The notes below the pieces were generated by a model. The model had not been told where the DNA came from and did no database searches. It worked only from the letters and a program-made list of their open reading frames with translations. 64,000 nt of DNA from Enterococcus quebecensis (GTDB lineage: Bacteria; Bacillota; Bacilli; Lactobacillales; Enterococcaceae), in the NCBI RefSeq assembly GCF_001730365.1, contig NZ_MIKB01000012.1, positions 62,001 through 126,000 of the forward strand, read 5' to 3'. Positions within the stretch are counted from its first letter, which is position 1. Each line of letters opens with the position of its first letter. Positions 37,281 through 48,084 of this stretch are shown here, piece by piece. The position numbers and the translations under genes are program-made.

Positions 37281-37390
37281 GTAAGTACAATAAATAAGCA
37301 TAAACATCTTTTGCTCAGAAAAAAACTAGTATAAACCTCTAGAAATTTTTGTGAAAATTGAGTAAAATGGAAGATGTCAATGTATAAATA

Positions 37391-37481
37391 TTGGCTTAAG
37401 CAACTTGATTGGTCAGGTGTTCACTGACTGTTCAGGGCTTCATGATTTAGTTGGTAGCTAAATTATGAAGTGCTTTTTTTT
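37391..37481 (+). ncRNA. Candidate small RNA with terminator
   Basis: In the 927-bp stretch without genes (36885-37811), a possible promoter (TTGAGT at 37358, TATAAA at 37383) precedes a 90-nt segment with a small GTCAG/CTGAC hairpin and a strong terminator: GCTTCAT-ATTTAG against CTAAAT-ATGAAG, then eight T residues. No open frame with a ribosome binding site is seen inside. The rest of the stretch holds the features at 37100, 37251 and 37715. Confidence 0.4.
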
Positions 37482-37714
37482 ATCCTATTCGTTTCTATCT
37501 ACCATTCATTTTATAGGAAAACCTTTTTAGGGTCAATAAAGTGTTGGAAAAAAATTACTTGAATAACTAGATAATTGCTTTTTTAGTAAAAATTATCTCT
37601 TCAATAAGATTGAAAAAACTATCTGAAATTGTTTAGTGAAAAAAAGACGAATACACAAACGTGTAGATATTTGGAGAAATACTAGAAGTTGCTTAAGAGC
37701 AAGGAGGATTTTTT

Positions 37715-37756
37715 ATGAAGAACTGTCATTTCTTCTCCTTTCAAAAAAAGCCATGA
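37715..37756 (+). other. Tiny ORF with strong ribosome binding site
   Basis: AAGGAGG lies 7 nt before an ATG that opens a 13-codon frame, MKNCHFFSFQKKP. The ribosome binding site can pair with TCTCCTT downstream, and GAAGAA can pair with TTCTTC inside, so the region may be a structured leader for the small membrane-protein gene at 37812. Confidence 0.3.
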
Positions 37757-37811
37757 TAGCGTAAAATGTAAGTGTATACAAAATTGGAACACATTTGTGA
37801 GGGGAAAATAA

Positions 37812-38021
37812 ATGGTAATGGAAATGGTTATAATACTGACGATTTTCACTTACGGCAGTAACTTTATTTTATTTATGCTTCTTAAGCAGAAAGAAAAAAT
37901 ACAAGGTGTTGAGAAATTGTCGATCATTTTTGGTGTGAATATGACGATTTTACTCTTAAATGGCATCTTTTTGTTTATTGGAAAAATGATCTCAGATAGT
38001 GGCGTTGCTGTTTTGGAATAA
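37812..38021 (+). CDS. Small membrane protein with two helices
   Basis: A 69-residue protein with two hydrophobic segments (about 4-24 and 39-58) joined by a basic-polar loop (KQKEKIQGVEKLS). The ATG follows GAGGGGAAAATAA. No family is recognised. It lies 140 bp upstream of a two-component system on the same strand. Confidence 0.5.
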   Translation: MVMEMVIILTIFTYGSNFILFMLLKQKEKIQGVEKLSIIFGVNMTILLLNGIFLFIGKMISDSGVAVLE

Positions 38022-38161
38022 GTGCTGTTTGTCTGTAAAATGAAGCAAAACTGATTTTTAGGTTTGCTTTATTTTTTTTGAAAATTCGGCTAAAAGACCT
38101 ATATGAATGACGAGTTATTTCTGATAAGGTACAATAGAAAGAAACAACTGGAGGGTAAATG

Positions 38162-38836
38162 ATGGCAAAGATCATGATTATAGAAGATGAAACGACCATT
38201 CGTGATTTAATCAGCGAAGAATTACAGAAATGGCAGTTTGATACATTTGGAACGACAGATTTTAATAATGTATTAGAGGATTTTCAACGTGAAGAACCTC
38301 AATTGATTTTATTAGATATTAATCTTCCTGTTTTTGACGGTTATTACTGGTGTCAGAAAATCCGTGAGGTTTCAAAAATTCCGATTATTTTTATTTCTAG
38401 CCGAAATACGAATATGGATATGATTATGGCGATGAACATGGGGGCTGATGACTTTGTCACAAAACCGTTTCAGGTGGATGTGCTGATTGCAAAAATCAAT
38501 GCATTGTTGCGTCGTTCTTACAACTATTCAGAAGTTGGCAGCGAAGTCATGTCTCATAACGGGATTACTTTAAACGTTGACAATGGTAGCATGGAGATCG
38601 ATGGAGAAGTGATTGATTTAAGCAAAAATGAATACCGTCTGCTCTATATTTTGATCAAGAAACACGGGAAAATTTTAACGAGAGAGAAGTTATTGCGGGC
38701 GTTGTGGGAAGATGAGCGTTTTGTTGACGATAATACATTGACTGTTAATATCAATCGCTTAAGAAAAAAAATCGAACAAGCAGGTATTGAAGGATATATT
38801 GAAACAAAAGTTGGACAAGGATATATCGTACCATAG
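38162..38836 (+). CDS. OmpR-family response regulator, BceR/GraR type
   Basis: A 224-residue DNA-binding response regulator. The receiver domain has IIEDETTIRDLI, the phosphoacceptor Asp in LLDINLPVFDGYYW, and a lysine in ADDFVTKPF; the C-terminal winged helix has SKNEYRLLYILIKKHGKILT and DDNTLTVNINRLRKK. The second ATG of ATGATG (38162) has the best spacing to GGAGGG. It is 13 bp before its partner kinase. Relatives respond to cell-wall-active peptides. Confidence 0.9.
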   Translation: MAKIMIIEDETTIRDLISEELQKWQFDTFGTTDFNNVLEDFQREEPQLILLDINLPVFDGYYWCQKIREVSKIPIIFISSRNTNMDMIMAMNMGADDFVTKPFQVDVLIAKINALLRRSYNYSEVGSEVMSHNGITLNVDNGSMEIDGEVIDLSKNEYRLLYILIKKHGKILTREKLLRALWEDERFVDDNTLTVNINRLRKKIEQAGIEGYIETKVGQGYIVP

Positions 38837-38849
38837 ATAGGAGAAGAAA

Positions 38850-39875
38850 ATGACCGTTTGTAAATATTTGAAAGATCACTGGCTTTTACTAATTGGCTGG
38901 CTATTCTTCATTGGGGTAACTTGCTTTATTTTATGGTTGTCTCCAGATATGGTTGTAAAACCATCAGTCATTGGTTATTTGGTATTATTACAAGGATTAT
39001 TTTTACTGCTATTTTTAACGATTGATTATTCATTGAAAAAACGTTGGTGGCGTTCTTTGGATATTTCAGAACATCCCCCTTCTTTGCAGCATTATTTAGG
39101 AGATGCATCAAAGTCAGAAGAAAAACTAGTTCAAGATTATATCAACGGTTTAATGGTAGAGCATCAGCAAGTCATGCAACAAGCAATCAATAATCAGCAA
39201 GACCAAAAGGATTATATCGATTCTTGGGTTCATGAAATCAAAGTCCCTCTTGCGGCTGTGAATTTGATTTTACAGTCTATAGAAGATGACATTCCTGAAA
39301 AAAAATATTATTTAGTTGAAAATGAGTTAAATAAAATTGACGAATATGTAGAGCAAGTCCTTTATTATGCTAGATTAGACAGCTTTTCCAGAGATTATTT
39401 GATTCAGGAGTATTCGTTGAAAGAAATTGTTCAGTCTGTAATCCGAACACAAGGAAGTTATTTCATCCAAAAGAATTTGCGGTTCTCGATTGAAGGAAAT
39501 GACCAGATGGTTTTGACTGATGCGAAGTGGGTTGCGTTTATTTTTAAGCAATTAGTTAGTAATGCCATCAAATATACACCTTCTGGAGGAGAAATTACAG
39601 TTACTTTTTCTCGGACAAAAGAAGGCGCTTGGCTATCATTGAAAGATACAGGGATTGGGATTCCAGAAGCTGATCAAAGGCGCATTTTCGATAAAGGTTT
39701 TACTGGGGAAAATGGTCGGACAAGTGAGCAACATTCAACCGGATTAGGGTTGTACTTAGCCAAAAGCTTAGCAGATAAATTAGGTCATCAATTGACAGTG
39801 GAATCTGTGGAAGGTGAAGGAACAACGGTGAAACTTTTGTTTCCTTTTTTAAGTTATTTTAATGAACGAAGATAA
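38850..39875 (+). CDS. Intramembrane-sensing histidine kinase, BceS type
   Basis: A 341-residue kinase with two membrane helices (about 12-32 and 39-58) and almost no extracellular loop, the hallmark of intramembrane-sensing kinases. The phosphoacceptor histidine is in DSWVHEIKVPLAAVN, the N box in VSNAIKYTPSGGEI, G1 in DTGIGIPEADQ and G2 in STGLGLYLAKSL. Kinases of this type usually sense through a BceAB-type ABC transporter, but none is encoded nearby, so the partner transporter must be elsewhere or absent. Confidence 0.9.
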   Translation: MTVCKYLKDHWLLLIGWLFFIGVTCFILWLSPDMVVKPSVIGYLVLLQGLFLLLFLTIDYSLKKRWWRSLDISEHPPSLQHYLGDASKSEEKLVQDYINGLMVEHQQVMQQAINNQQDQKDYIDSWVHEIKVPLAAVNLILQSIEDDIPEKKYYLVENELNKIDEYVEQVLYYARLDSFSRDYLIQEYSLKEIVQSVIRTQGSYFIQKNLRFSIEGNDQMVLTDAKWVAFIFKQLVSNAIKYTPSGGEITVTFSRTKEGAWLSLKDTGIGIPEADQRRIFDKGFTGENGRTSEQHSTGLGLYLAKSLADKLGHQLTVESVEGEGTTVKLLFPFLSYFNERR

Positions 39876-40079
39876 ATAGTAGTGTTGAGAAATGTTTGTT
39901 TAATTTCTTAGCGCTATTTTTTTGTGTATAGAAAAGATTGGGGATAAAAGTAGTTGATTTACTTTGAGTATATTAATTTTTAAGAACCAAATCTCTAATA
40001 ATAGTGGGTTGTTTACTTGGGATTTTTTTATCCGATATACTTGATATTAGGGTGGAAAAATAAAAAGGAGTATTATACG

Positions 40080-40223
40080 ATGATTGATGTTAACGCAGTA
40101 GAAATCCAAAATCAGGTGGCCAAAATTGGTCAAGCCAACGACAAATTAGCCATTTCAAAAACAGTAACCTTGTTTGAAGCAGAATTACACACCCTCAGAG
40201 ACGAGGAAGATGCCGATGGTTAA
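40080..40223 (+). CDS. Small type VII secretion-associated-like protein
   Basis: A 47-residue frame, MIDVNAVEIQNQVAKIGQAN followed by an acidic end, starting at an ATG 12 nt after AAGGAG. It resembles the start of YwqH/YwqI-type small helical proteins found beside LXG toxins of type VII secretion loci, cut short. It overlaps the decayed frame that follows. No secretion machinery or toxin is nearby, so it is probably a relic. Confidence 0.35.
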   Translation: MIDVNAVEIQNQVAKIGQANDKLAISKTVTLFEAELHTLRDEEDADG

Positions 40224-40344
40224 AATGGTAATTGGTGAAGTAAAAGCCCAAACAGAGCAATTCAAAGCCTTTGGGTAACAGTACAGCAAGACATTAGAAG
40301 CTGTGTCATACGCTACACAATAAATTCAGTTAGTTATTGATATG
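40210..40344 (+). pseudogene. Decayed YwqI/DUF5344-like gene
   Basis: The frame MPMVKMVIGEVKAQTEQFKA is followed by a TAA at 40276, then continues as QYSKTLEAVSYATQ, a second TAA at 40321 and IQLVID. The readable sequence resembles DUF5344 (YwqI) proteins of type VII secretion cassettes. Two in-frame stops mark it as a pseudogene. The remaining 150 bp before the next gene hold nothing I recognise. Confidence 0.4.
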
Positions 40345-40498
40345 AGGGAGCAAGGAGTGGCACGATCGATCCAAATTAAATGCTATTCAATCATATAATG
40401 AGAGAAATTCTATTGAATTTTTTTCTATCCTATGGTTGCGTAGAGAGCGTTTTTATTGTTAGACTTACTGTATAATAAGTTTTGATAGGAGCATATGT

Positions 40499-41362
40499 AT
40501 GGAGATATTAGTTGCTTTGATCCCAATGTTTGCTTGGGGAAGTATTGGATTGGTAAGTGGTAAGATCGGTGGAAGTGCCAATCAGCAAACACTTGGAATG
40601 ACCATCGGTGCATTATTCTTTTCGATCGTTCTCTTTTTTATCGTTCAACCGGCAATCAGTATTCAAATGATTGTGATCGGAGCGTTATCTGGTTTATTCT
40701 GGAGTGTGGGGCAAAATCAGCAGTTTCACGGAATGAAGTATCTGGGAGTTTCCGTTGGTTTGCCTGTTTCAACTGGGATGCAGCTGATTATTAATACGAT
40801 TGCTGGGGCCGTATTTTTTCATGAGTGGAACGGCAGTAGAGATTATCTTTTAGGATTTATTGCGTTAGGACTTTTGGTTTTCGGTGCGTATATGACTGCT
40901 CGGCAAGATGATGACAGTGGTGTAAAAACCACCAATTCAATGTTGGATTTTAATAAAGGGTTGCGGGCGTTACTTGTATCAACTGTTGGTTATGGTGCAT
41001 ATACGATCATTATTAAAGCTGCCGAACTTGATCCTATGGGGATTATTTTACCTCAAAGTATTGGGATGGTGATTGGTGCTAGCTTCTTTGCTTATAAAAA
41101 GGTAAAAGTGGATCGCTATGTTTGGATGAATATGAGTTGTGGACTTTTATGGGGTTTAGGAAATATATGTATGCTATTGACGATGCGCCAACTTGGTTTA
41201 GCCATCAGTTTCTCCTTGTCTCAAATGGGGATTATTATTTCGACTTTAGGTGGAATTTACATTTTAGGTGAGAGAAAGACCAAAAAAGAAATGAGATATG
41301 TCATTATTGGTTGCCTATTCGTCATTTTTGGTGGTATTCTTTTAGGGTACATGAAAGCGTAA
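40499..41362 (+). CDS. GRP-family sugar transporter (GlcU-like)
   Basis: A 287-residue protein with ten predicted hydrophobic helices and the GRP glucose-uptake family pattern: LIPMFAWGSIGLVSGKIGGS, SGLFWSVGQNQQFHGMKYLGVS (first part) and GLLWGLGNICMLL with GERKTKKE before the last helix. GlcU-type proteins import glucose by proton symport without phosphorylation; the substrate here could be ribose or another sugar. AGGAG lies 8 nt upstream of the ATG. Confidence 0.88.
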   Translation: MEILVALIPMFAWGSIGLVSGKIGGSANQQTLGMTIGALFFSIVLFFIVQPAISIQMIVIGALSGLFWSVGQNQQFHGMKYLGVSVGLPVSTGMQLIINTIAGAVFFHEWNGSRDYLLGFIALGLLVFGAYMTARQDDDSGVKTTNSMLDFNKGLRALLVSTVGYGAYTIIIKAAELDPMGIILPQSIGMVIGASFFAYKKVKVDRYVWMNMSCGLLWGLGNICMLLTMRQLGLAISFSLSQMGIIISTLGGIYILGERKTKKEMRYVIIGCLFVIFGGILLGYMKA

Positions 41363-41448
41363 ATGTATGATTTACGCTTATTTTTACGAAAAAAATTATT
41401 GCAATTATTTGTATAAGACAATGTATTGATTTTATTGGAGGAAAAGAA

Positions 41449-42837
41449 ATGTCGATGTTTAGAAAAAAGGGACTAACGGACGTATCAGCTGAGCCGAGTT
41501 CAATGAAAAAAGATTTAAAAACAATGGATTTGATTATGTTAGGGATCGGTGCAATTGTTGGAACAGGGATTTTTGTGGTGACTGGTGTTGCGGCTGAACA
41601 ATATGCAGGGCCTGCATTATCACTTTCCTTTTTAGTAGCAGCAGGTGCAATTATTTTAGCAGGTTTGTGTTATGCCGAGTTTGCCTCAAGGATTCCTGCA
41701 ATTGGCGGACCGTATGCGTATATGTATGTTGTATTTGGCGAAATCGTTGCTTGGATGACTGGCTGGCTAGTGATATGTGAATTTTTTCTAGCAGTATCTT
41801 CCGTTGCTTCTGGTTGGTCTGGTTATGTTCATGGTTTTTTAAACAGTCTAGGCGTTGATTTACCTAAAGCATTGAGCGGCGCCTATAATCCAGCTAATGG
41901 TACTTACGTTGATTTGATTGCGGTATTGGTTCTTTTAGCTGTTACGTTTTGGGTTTCGTTGGAAGCGAAGACTGCGTTACGTTTGAATAATGTAATGGTT
42001 TTTGTTAAATTCGGAATTATTGGACTCTTTTTATTAGTAGGGATTTTTTATGTAAAACCTGATAATTGGCAGCCATTTATGCCATTTGGCTTTTCAGGAG
42101 TAGTTAGTGGTGCTGCAGTTGTTTTCTTTGCCTTTTTAGGATTTGATGCAGTTAGTATGACGGCAGAAGAAGTTAAAAATCCGCAAAAAGATATTCCTAG
42201 AGGGATCATTGGTTCAATCATCATAACCACTGTTTTATATGTGATTGTGACATTGATTTTAACAGGAATTGTTCCATTTGACGCACTTGGAGTAAAAGAC
42301 CCAGTGGCATTTGCGATGCGTTTTGTACAACGTGATGGAGTGGCTGCTGTGATATCAGTTGGTGCGATTTTGACTCTTTTAACAGTGACAATTTCTATGA
42401 TGTATAGCCTTGCTCGGATTATTTATGCAATTAGTAAAGATGGTTTGTTGCCTAAGTTTATGAGCAAAATCGATGAAAAACATCGGACGCCTAGAAATGC
42501 AACATATGTAGCGGGTCTGTGTTCAATGATTTTTGCAGGCTTAGTACCGATGGAGCTTTTGGCTGAGTTGACGAACATTGTTACATTGATGTATTTGATC
42601 GTGATGGCGATTGGTATTATTCGATTAAGAAAAATTGCCGGTGATCCAAAACCAGGTGAATTTAAGATTCCATTTGTTCCGTTTGTTCCCATACTTCTAG
42701 TGATTGTTAGTATTGGATTGATGTTACAATTACAGGCGGCTACGTGGAAAGCTTTTGTTGTGGCACTAGTTTTAGGATTTGTTATCTATTTTGCTTATGG
42801 ATATAAGCACAGTAGTGAAGCCCAAATTAAAAAATAA
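41449..42837 (+). CDS. APC-family amino acid permease
   Basis: A 462-residue permease with twelve predicted helices. It carries the APC signature GIGAIVGTGIFVVTGVAA in helix 1, GPALSLSFLVAAG, YAEFASRIPAIGGPYAYMY and FLGFDAVSMTAEEVKNPQKD. It resembles YfnA/cationic amino acid transporters. Substrate is unknown. ATG follows GGAGGAAAAGAA. It is monocistronic. Confidence 0.92.
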   Translation: MSMFRKKGLTDVSAEPSSMKKDLKTMDLIMLGIGAIVGTGIFVVTGVAAEQYAGPALSLSFLVAAGAIILAGLCYAEFASRIPAIGGPYAYMYVVFGEIVAWMTGWLVICEFFLAVSSVASGWSGYVHGFLNSLGVDLPKALSGAYNPANGTYVDLIAVLVLLAVTFWVSLEAKTALRLNNVMVFVKFGIIGLFLLVGIFYVKPDNWQPFMPFGFSGVVSGAAVVFFAFLGFDAVSMTAEEVKNPQKDIPRGIIGSIIITTVLYVIVTLILTGIVPFDALGVKDPVAFAMRFVQRDGVAAVISVGAILTLLTVTISMMYSLARIIYAISKDGLLPKFMSKIDEKHRTPRNATYVAGLCSMIFAGLVPMELLAELTNIVTLMYLIVMAIGIIRLRKIAGDPKPGEFKIPFVPFVPILLVIVSIGLMLQLQAATWKAFVVALVLGFVIYFAYGYKHSSEAQIKK

Positions 42838-42979
42838 GCCAAATAGAGGAGGGGGACGAAAGAGTTTAGATCTGAGAAATTAAGAAGGGATTGACGGAAA
42901 TTGTTTTTCAAATTTTTGTGAATTTTAGCTTATTTCTTAAGGCGTTACTTTCGTCTCACCGTTAAATTGGATTTAGAGA

Positions 42980-43020
42980 GCGGAACAAAACTGACTTTTA
43001 GTTTTGTTCCGCCTTTTTTT
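42980..43020 (+). terminator. Intrinsic terminator
   Basis: GCGGAACAAAACT and AGTTTTGTTCCGC form a perfect 13-bp stem around a short loop, followed by T residues, between the permease gene and fumC. Confidence 0.85.
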
Positions 43021-43120
43021 ATTTAAACAAAAGGAGCTAAATTTTCATTATGAAAAAAGCCCTATTTGCAGTATAGTTATAGTAAGAGTAAATAGTCAAG
43101 AAAAGGAGTGGATCGAAAGA

Positions 43121-44485
43121 ATGTCATATCGAATCGAAAAAGATTCTATGGGAGAAATTCAAGTACCCGAAACGGCTCTTTGGGGGGCGCAAACGGAGCG
43201 GAGTAGGCAAAATTTCAATATAGGCACGGAAAAAATGCCGCTAGCTCTTATCCACGCTTTAGCATTAGTAAAAAAGTCTGCTGCAAAAGCAAATGAAAGA
43301 ACAGGCAAACTAGAACCAACGATCAGTCAAGCTATTCAACAAGCAGCAAATAAAGTTATTAAGGGCGAGGTAAATGAAGATTTCCCTTTATCTTTATGGC
43401 AAACAGGTAGTGGAACTCAAACAAATATGAACGTCAACGAGGTTATCGCTCATCTGGCTGCAAAAAATGAGACGTTTGTTCATCCAAACGATCATGTCAA
43501 TATGTCTCAAAGTTCAAACGATGTTTTTCCAACAGGAATACATGTTGCAGCTGTGATGTTGATTGAGGAGCAGCTATTTCCAGTAATGAAACAAGTGATT
43601 CAAACACTAGAAACACTTGAATCAGAAAATGAAAAAATCATAAAAATCGGCAGAACACATTTACAAGATGCCACACCAGTTACCTTTGCTCAGGAAATCA
43701 GCGGATGGCGTTCTGGAATAGAACATACGTATCGTATGCTTGAATTATCGCTGACTGAGTTGAAACAACTAGCGATCGGTGGAACGGCAGTAGGGACGGG
43801 TTTGAACGCATCAAAAGAATATATTGAGGCATTCCTTAAAAGCTTGAATGAAGAGACAACTATTCAATTTTCAGAAGATCCAAATAAATTTCATGGACTG
43901 GCAAGTAAAGATGGGATTGTTTTTACTTCTGGTGCTTTAAAAGCACTTGCGGCTAATGTAATGAAAATGGCCAATGATATTCGTTGGATGGCTAGTGGTC
44001 CACGTAGCGGTTTAGGTGAAATTACGATTCCTGCCAATGAACCAGGCAGCTCAATCATGCCAGGGAAAATCAATCCAACACAATGCGAAGCATTAACGAT
44101 GATTGCTATTCAAGTGATGGGAAATGATACAACAATCGGAATTGGCGCCTCACAAGGAAACTTTGAATTAAATGTTTATATGCCGGTTTTGGCATATAAC
44201 TTGATCCAAAGTATTGAATTATTGGCAGATGGGTTACGTTCTTTTGATCAGAATTGTTTGACTGGAATCAAGGCAGATCAAGAAAAAATGAGTCAATATG
44301 TGGAGCAATCTTTGATGCTTGTTACAGCATTGAATCCTCACATCGGATATGATAATGGCGCAAAAATCGCAAAAAAAGCATTTGAAGAAAATCTTACGTT
44401 AAAACAAGCGGCATTAGCTACTGGCTTGGTTACAGAAGTAGACTATGACAGATGGGTCAAACCAGAGCAGATGTTGGGAAAATAA
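43121..44485 (+). CDS. fumC: Class II fumarate hydratase
   Basis: A 454-residue enzyme interconverting fumarate and malate. It starts YRIEKDSMGEIQVPE and has WQTGSGTQTNMNVNEV, MSQSSNDVFPTG, GRTHLQDATPVTF and the superfamily signature GSSIMPGKINPTQCEA. The frame extends to 43004, over the preceding terminator, but the ATG at 43121 matches the family start. It lies 28 bp before the malic enzyme gene; together they would connect fumarate, malate and pyruvate. Confidence 0.95.
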   Translation: MSYRIEKDSMGEIQVPETALWGAQTERSRQNFNIGTEKMPLALIHALALVKKSAAKANERTGKLEPTISQAIQQAANKVIKGEVNEDFPLSLWQTGSGTQTNMNVNEVIAHLAAKNETFVHPNDHVNMSQSSNDVFPTGIHVAAVMLIEEQLFPVMKQVIQTLETLESENEKIIKIGRTHLQDATPVTFAQEISGWRSGIEHTYRMLELSLTELKQLAIGGTAVGTGLNASKEYIEAFLKSLNEETTIQFSEDPNKFHGLASKDGIVFTSGALKALAANVMKMANDIRWMASGPRSGLGEITIPANEPGSSIMPGKINPTQCEALTMIAIQVMGNDTTIGIGASQGNFELNVYMPVLAYNLIQSIELLADGLRSFDQNCLTGIKADQEKMSQYVEQSLMLVTALNPHIGYDNGAKIAKKAFEENLTLKQAALATGLVTEVDYDRWVKPEQMLGK

Positions 44486-44513
44486 ACGAAACCATTTTTG
44501 AAAGGAAGAGACC

Positions 44514-45692
44514 ATGACAGATATTTATGAAGAAGCCTTAAAAGCACATGCCAAGTGGCGTGGGAAAATTGATATTCACTCAAAAGTCGAAGTGAACACA
44601 AAAGAGGATTTATCTTTAGCATATACACCAGGTGTAGCTGAACCGTGTAGAAAAATTCATGAAGATCCAAACAAAATATATGATTATACATGGAAAGGAA
44701 ATACGGTAGCAGTAGTGACCGATGGAACGGCTGTCCTTGGTTTAGGTGATATTGGACCTAAAGCGGCATTGCCTGTAATGGAAGGTAAAGCATTATTATT
44801 TAAAGAATTTGCTGATATTGATGCGATCCCGATTTGTCTAGATACAAAAGATCCAAAAGAAATCATCAGTATTATCAAAGCAATGGCACCGACATTTGGC
44901 GGAATCAATTTAGAAGATATTTCTGCACCTCGCTGTGTAGAAATTGAACGTGCATTGATTGAAGAATTAGATATTCCTGTTTTCCATGATGATCAGCACG
45001 GAACAGCGATTGTTACGATTGCAGCTCTAATCAATGCTTTGAAAATTGTAGATAAAAAAGTCGATGAAATCAAAGTCGTGGTTTCTGGAACTGGAGCTGC
45101 TGGCAGTGCGATTATCAAAATGCTGAATCATTTTGGCGTGAAGAATATCATTGCCTTCAACATTGATGGAGCCTTAAGTAAAAAGATGGAAAGACCTATG
45201 AACTTTTTAGAAAAAGAGATTGCTGAGATTACAAATGCAAATGATTTTCAAGGAACGTTAGGCGAAGCAATGGTCGGTGCGGATGTTTTTATTGGCGTTT
45301 CTGCCCCAAAATTAGTTTCAAAGGAAATGGTGGCCTCTATGAATTCAGGAGCTATTGTGTTTCCAATGGCTAATCCTGAATCAGAAATCGATTATCAAGA
45401 TGCAATTGATGCAGGGGCAGCTGTAGTTGGAACAGGGCGGTCTGATCATCCAAACCAAATCAATAACGTGTTGGCTTTCCCCGGATTGTTTAAAGGAGCT
45501 TTTGTAGCTGGAGCAACGAAAATCACAGAAAACATGAAACTTGCAGCGGCCAAAGCCATTGCGGAAATCATTCCAGAATCTGAGTTGACAAGTGAATATA
45601 TTATTCCCTCTGCTTTTAATCAAGAGTTAGTTGAGCTTATTATTCGGGAAGTTGCAGAAACGGCTGTTCAAGATGGCGTTATTAGGGACTAA
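44514..45692 (+). CDS. NAD(P)-dependent malic enzyme
   Basis: A 392-residue short-form malic enzyme that decarboxylates malate to pyruvate. It shows SLAYTPGVAEPCR, AVVTDGTAVLGLGDIGP, metal-binding NLEDISAPRC and FHDDQHGTAIV, and a Rossmann VVSGTGAAGSAIIKM. It follows fumC in the same direction after GAAAGGAAGAGACC. No malate transporter or malolactic gene is adjacent. Cofactor preference cannot be judged. Confidence 0.92.
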   Translation: MTDIYEEALKAHAKWRGKIDIHSKVEVNTKEDLSLAYTPGVAEPCRKIHEDPNKIYDYTWKGNTVAVVTDGTAVLGLGDIGPKAALPVMEGKALLFKEFADIDAIPICLDTKDPKEIISIIKAMAPTFGGINLEDISAPRCVEIERALIEELDIPVFHDDQHGTAIVTIAALINALKIVDKKVDEIKVVVSGTGAAGSAIIKMLNHFGVKNIIAFNIDGALSKKMERPMNFLEKEIAEITNANDFQGTLGEAMVGADVFIGVSAPKLVSKEMVASMNSGAIVFPMANPESEIDYQDAIDAGAAVVGTGRSDHPNQINNVLAFPGLFKGAFVAGATKITENMKLAAAKAIAEIIPESELTSEYIIPSAFNQELVELIIREVAETAVQDGVIRD

Positions 45693-45709
45693 ATAAAAAA
45701 TTTAATCAG

Positions 45710-45756
45710 AGCTTCTGTTAGTTTTAGCAAAAATCAAACTAACAGAAGCTTTTTTA
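45710..45756 (+). terminator. fumC-mae terminator
   Basis: AGCTTCTGTTAGTTT and AAACTAACAGAAGCT form a perfect 15-bp stem followed by six T residues. Confidence 0.92.
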
Positions 45757-45820
45757 TATAGAGAAAATACAAGGATTTCTAGTTCAATAAAGCCAAGTAT
45801 GGTATACTATTTAGGAGTAA

Positions 45821-47863
<2,043 letters not shown>

Positions 47864-47880
47864 TTGATTTAATAGTATAA

Positions 47881-47946
47881 AAAACGATTCACAAGAAGTC
47901 CAATTATCTATGAAAGATAATTGGATGTTGTGATCGTTTTTTTTTT
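47881..47946 (+). terminator. metG terminator
   Basis: TCCAATTATCT and AGATAATTGGA form the inner stem, AAAACGATTCACAA and TGTGATCGTTTT the outer one, followed by T residues. Confidence 0.85.
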
Positions 47947-48084
47947 AACAATTTTTAAGTACTAATTCTGTATAAATGGAATAAATAAAAAATAGTTCAA
48001 ACAAGAGTAGGCATAAACTAAATTTTACGGTATGATTATTTAGAGTTCTAAAAAACTTAACTAATGAATAAGGAGAATAGTAGA

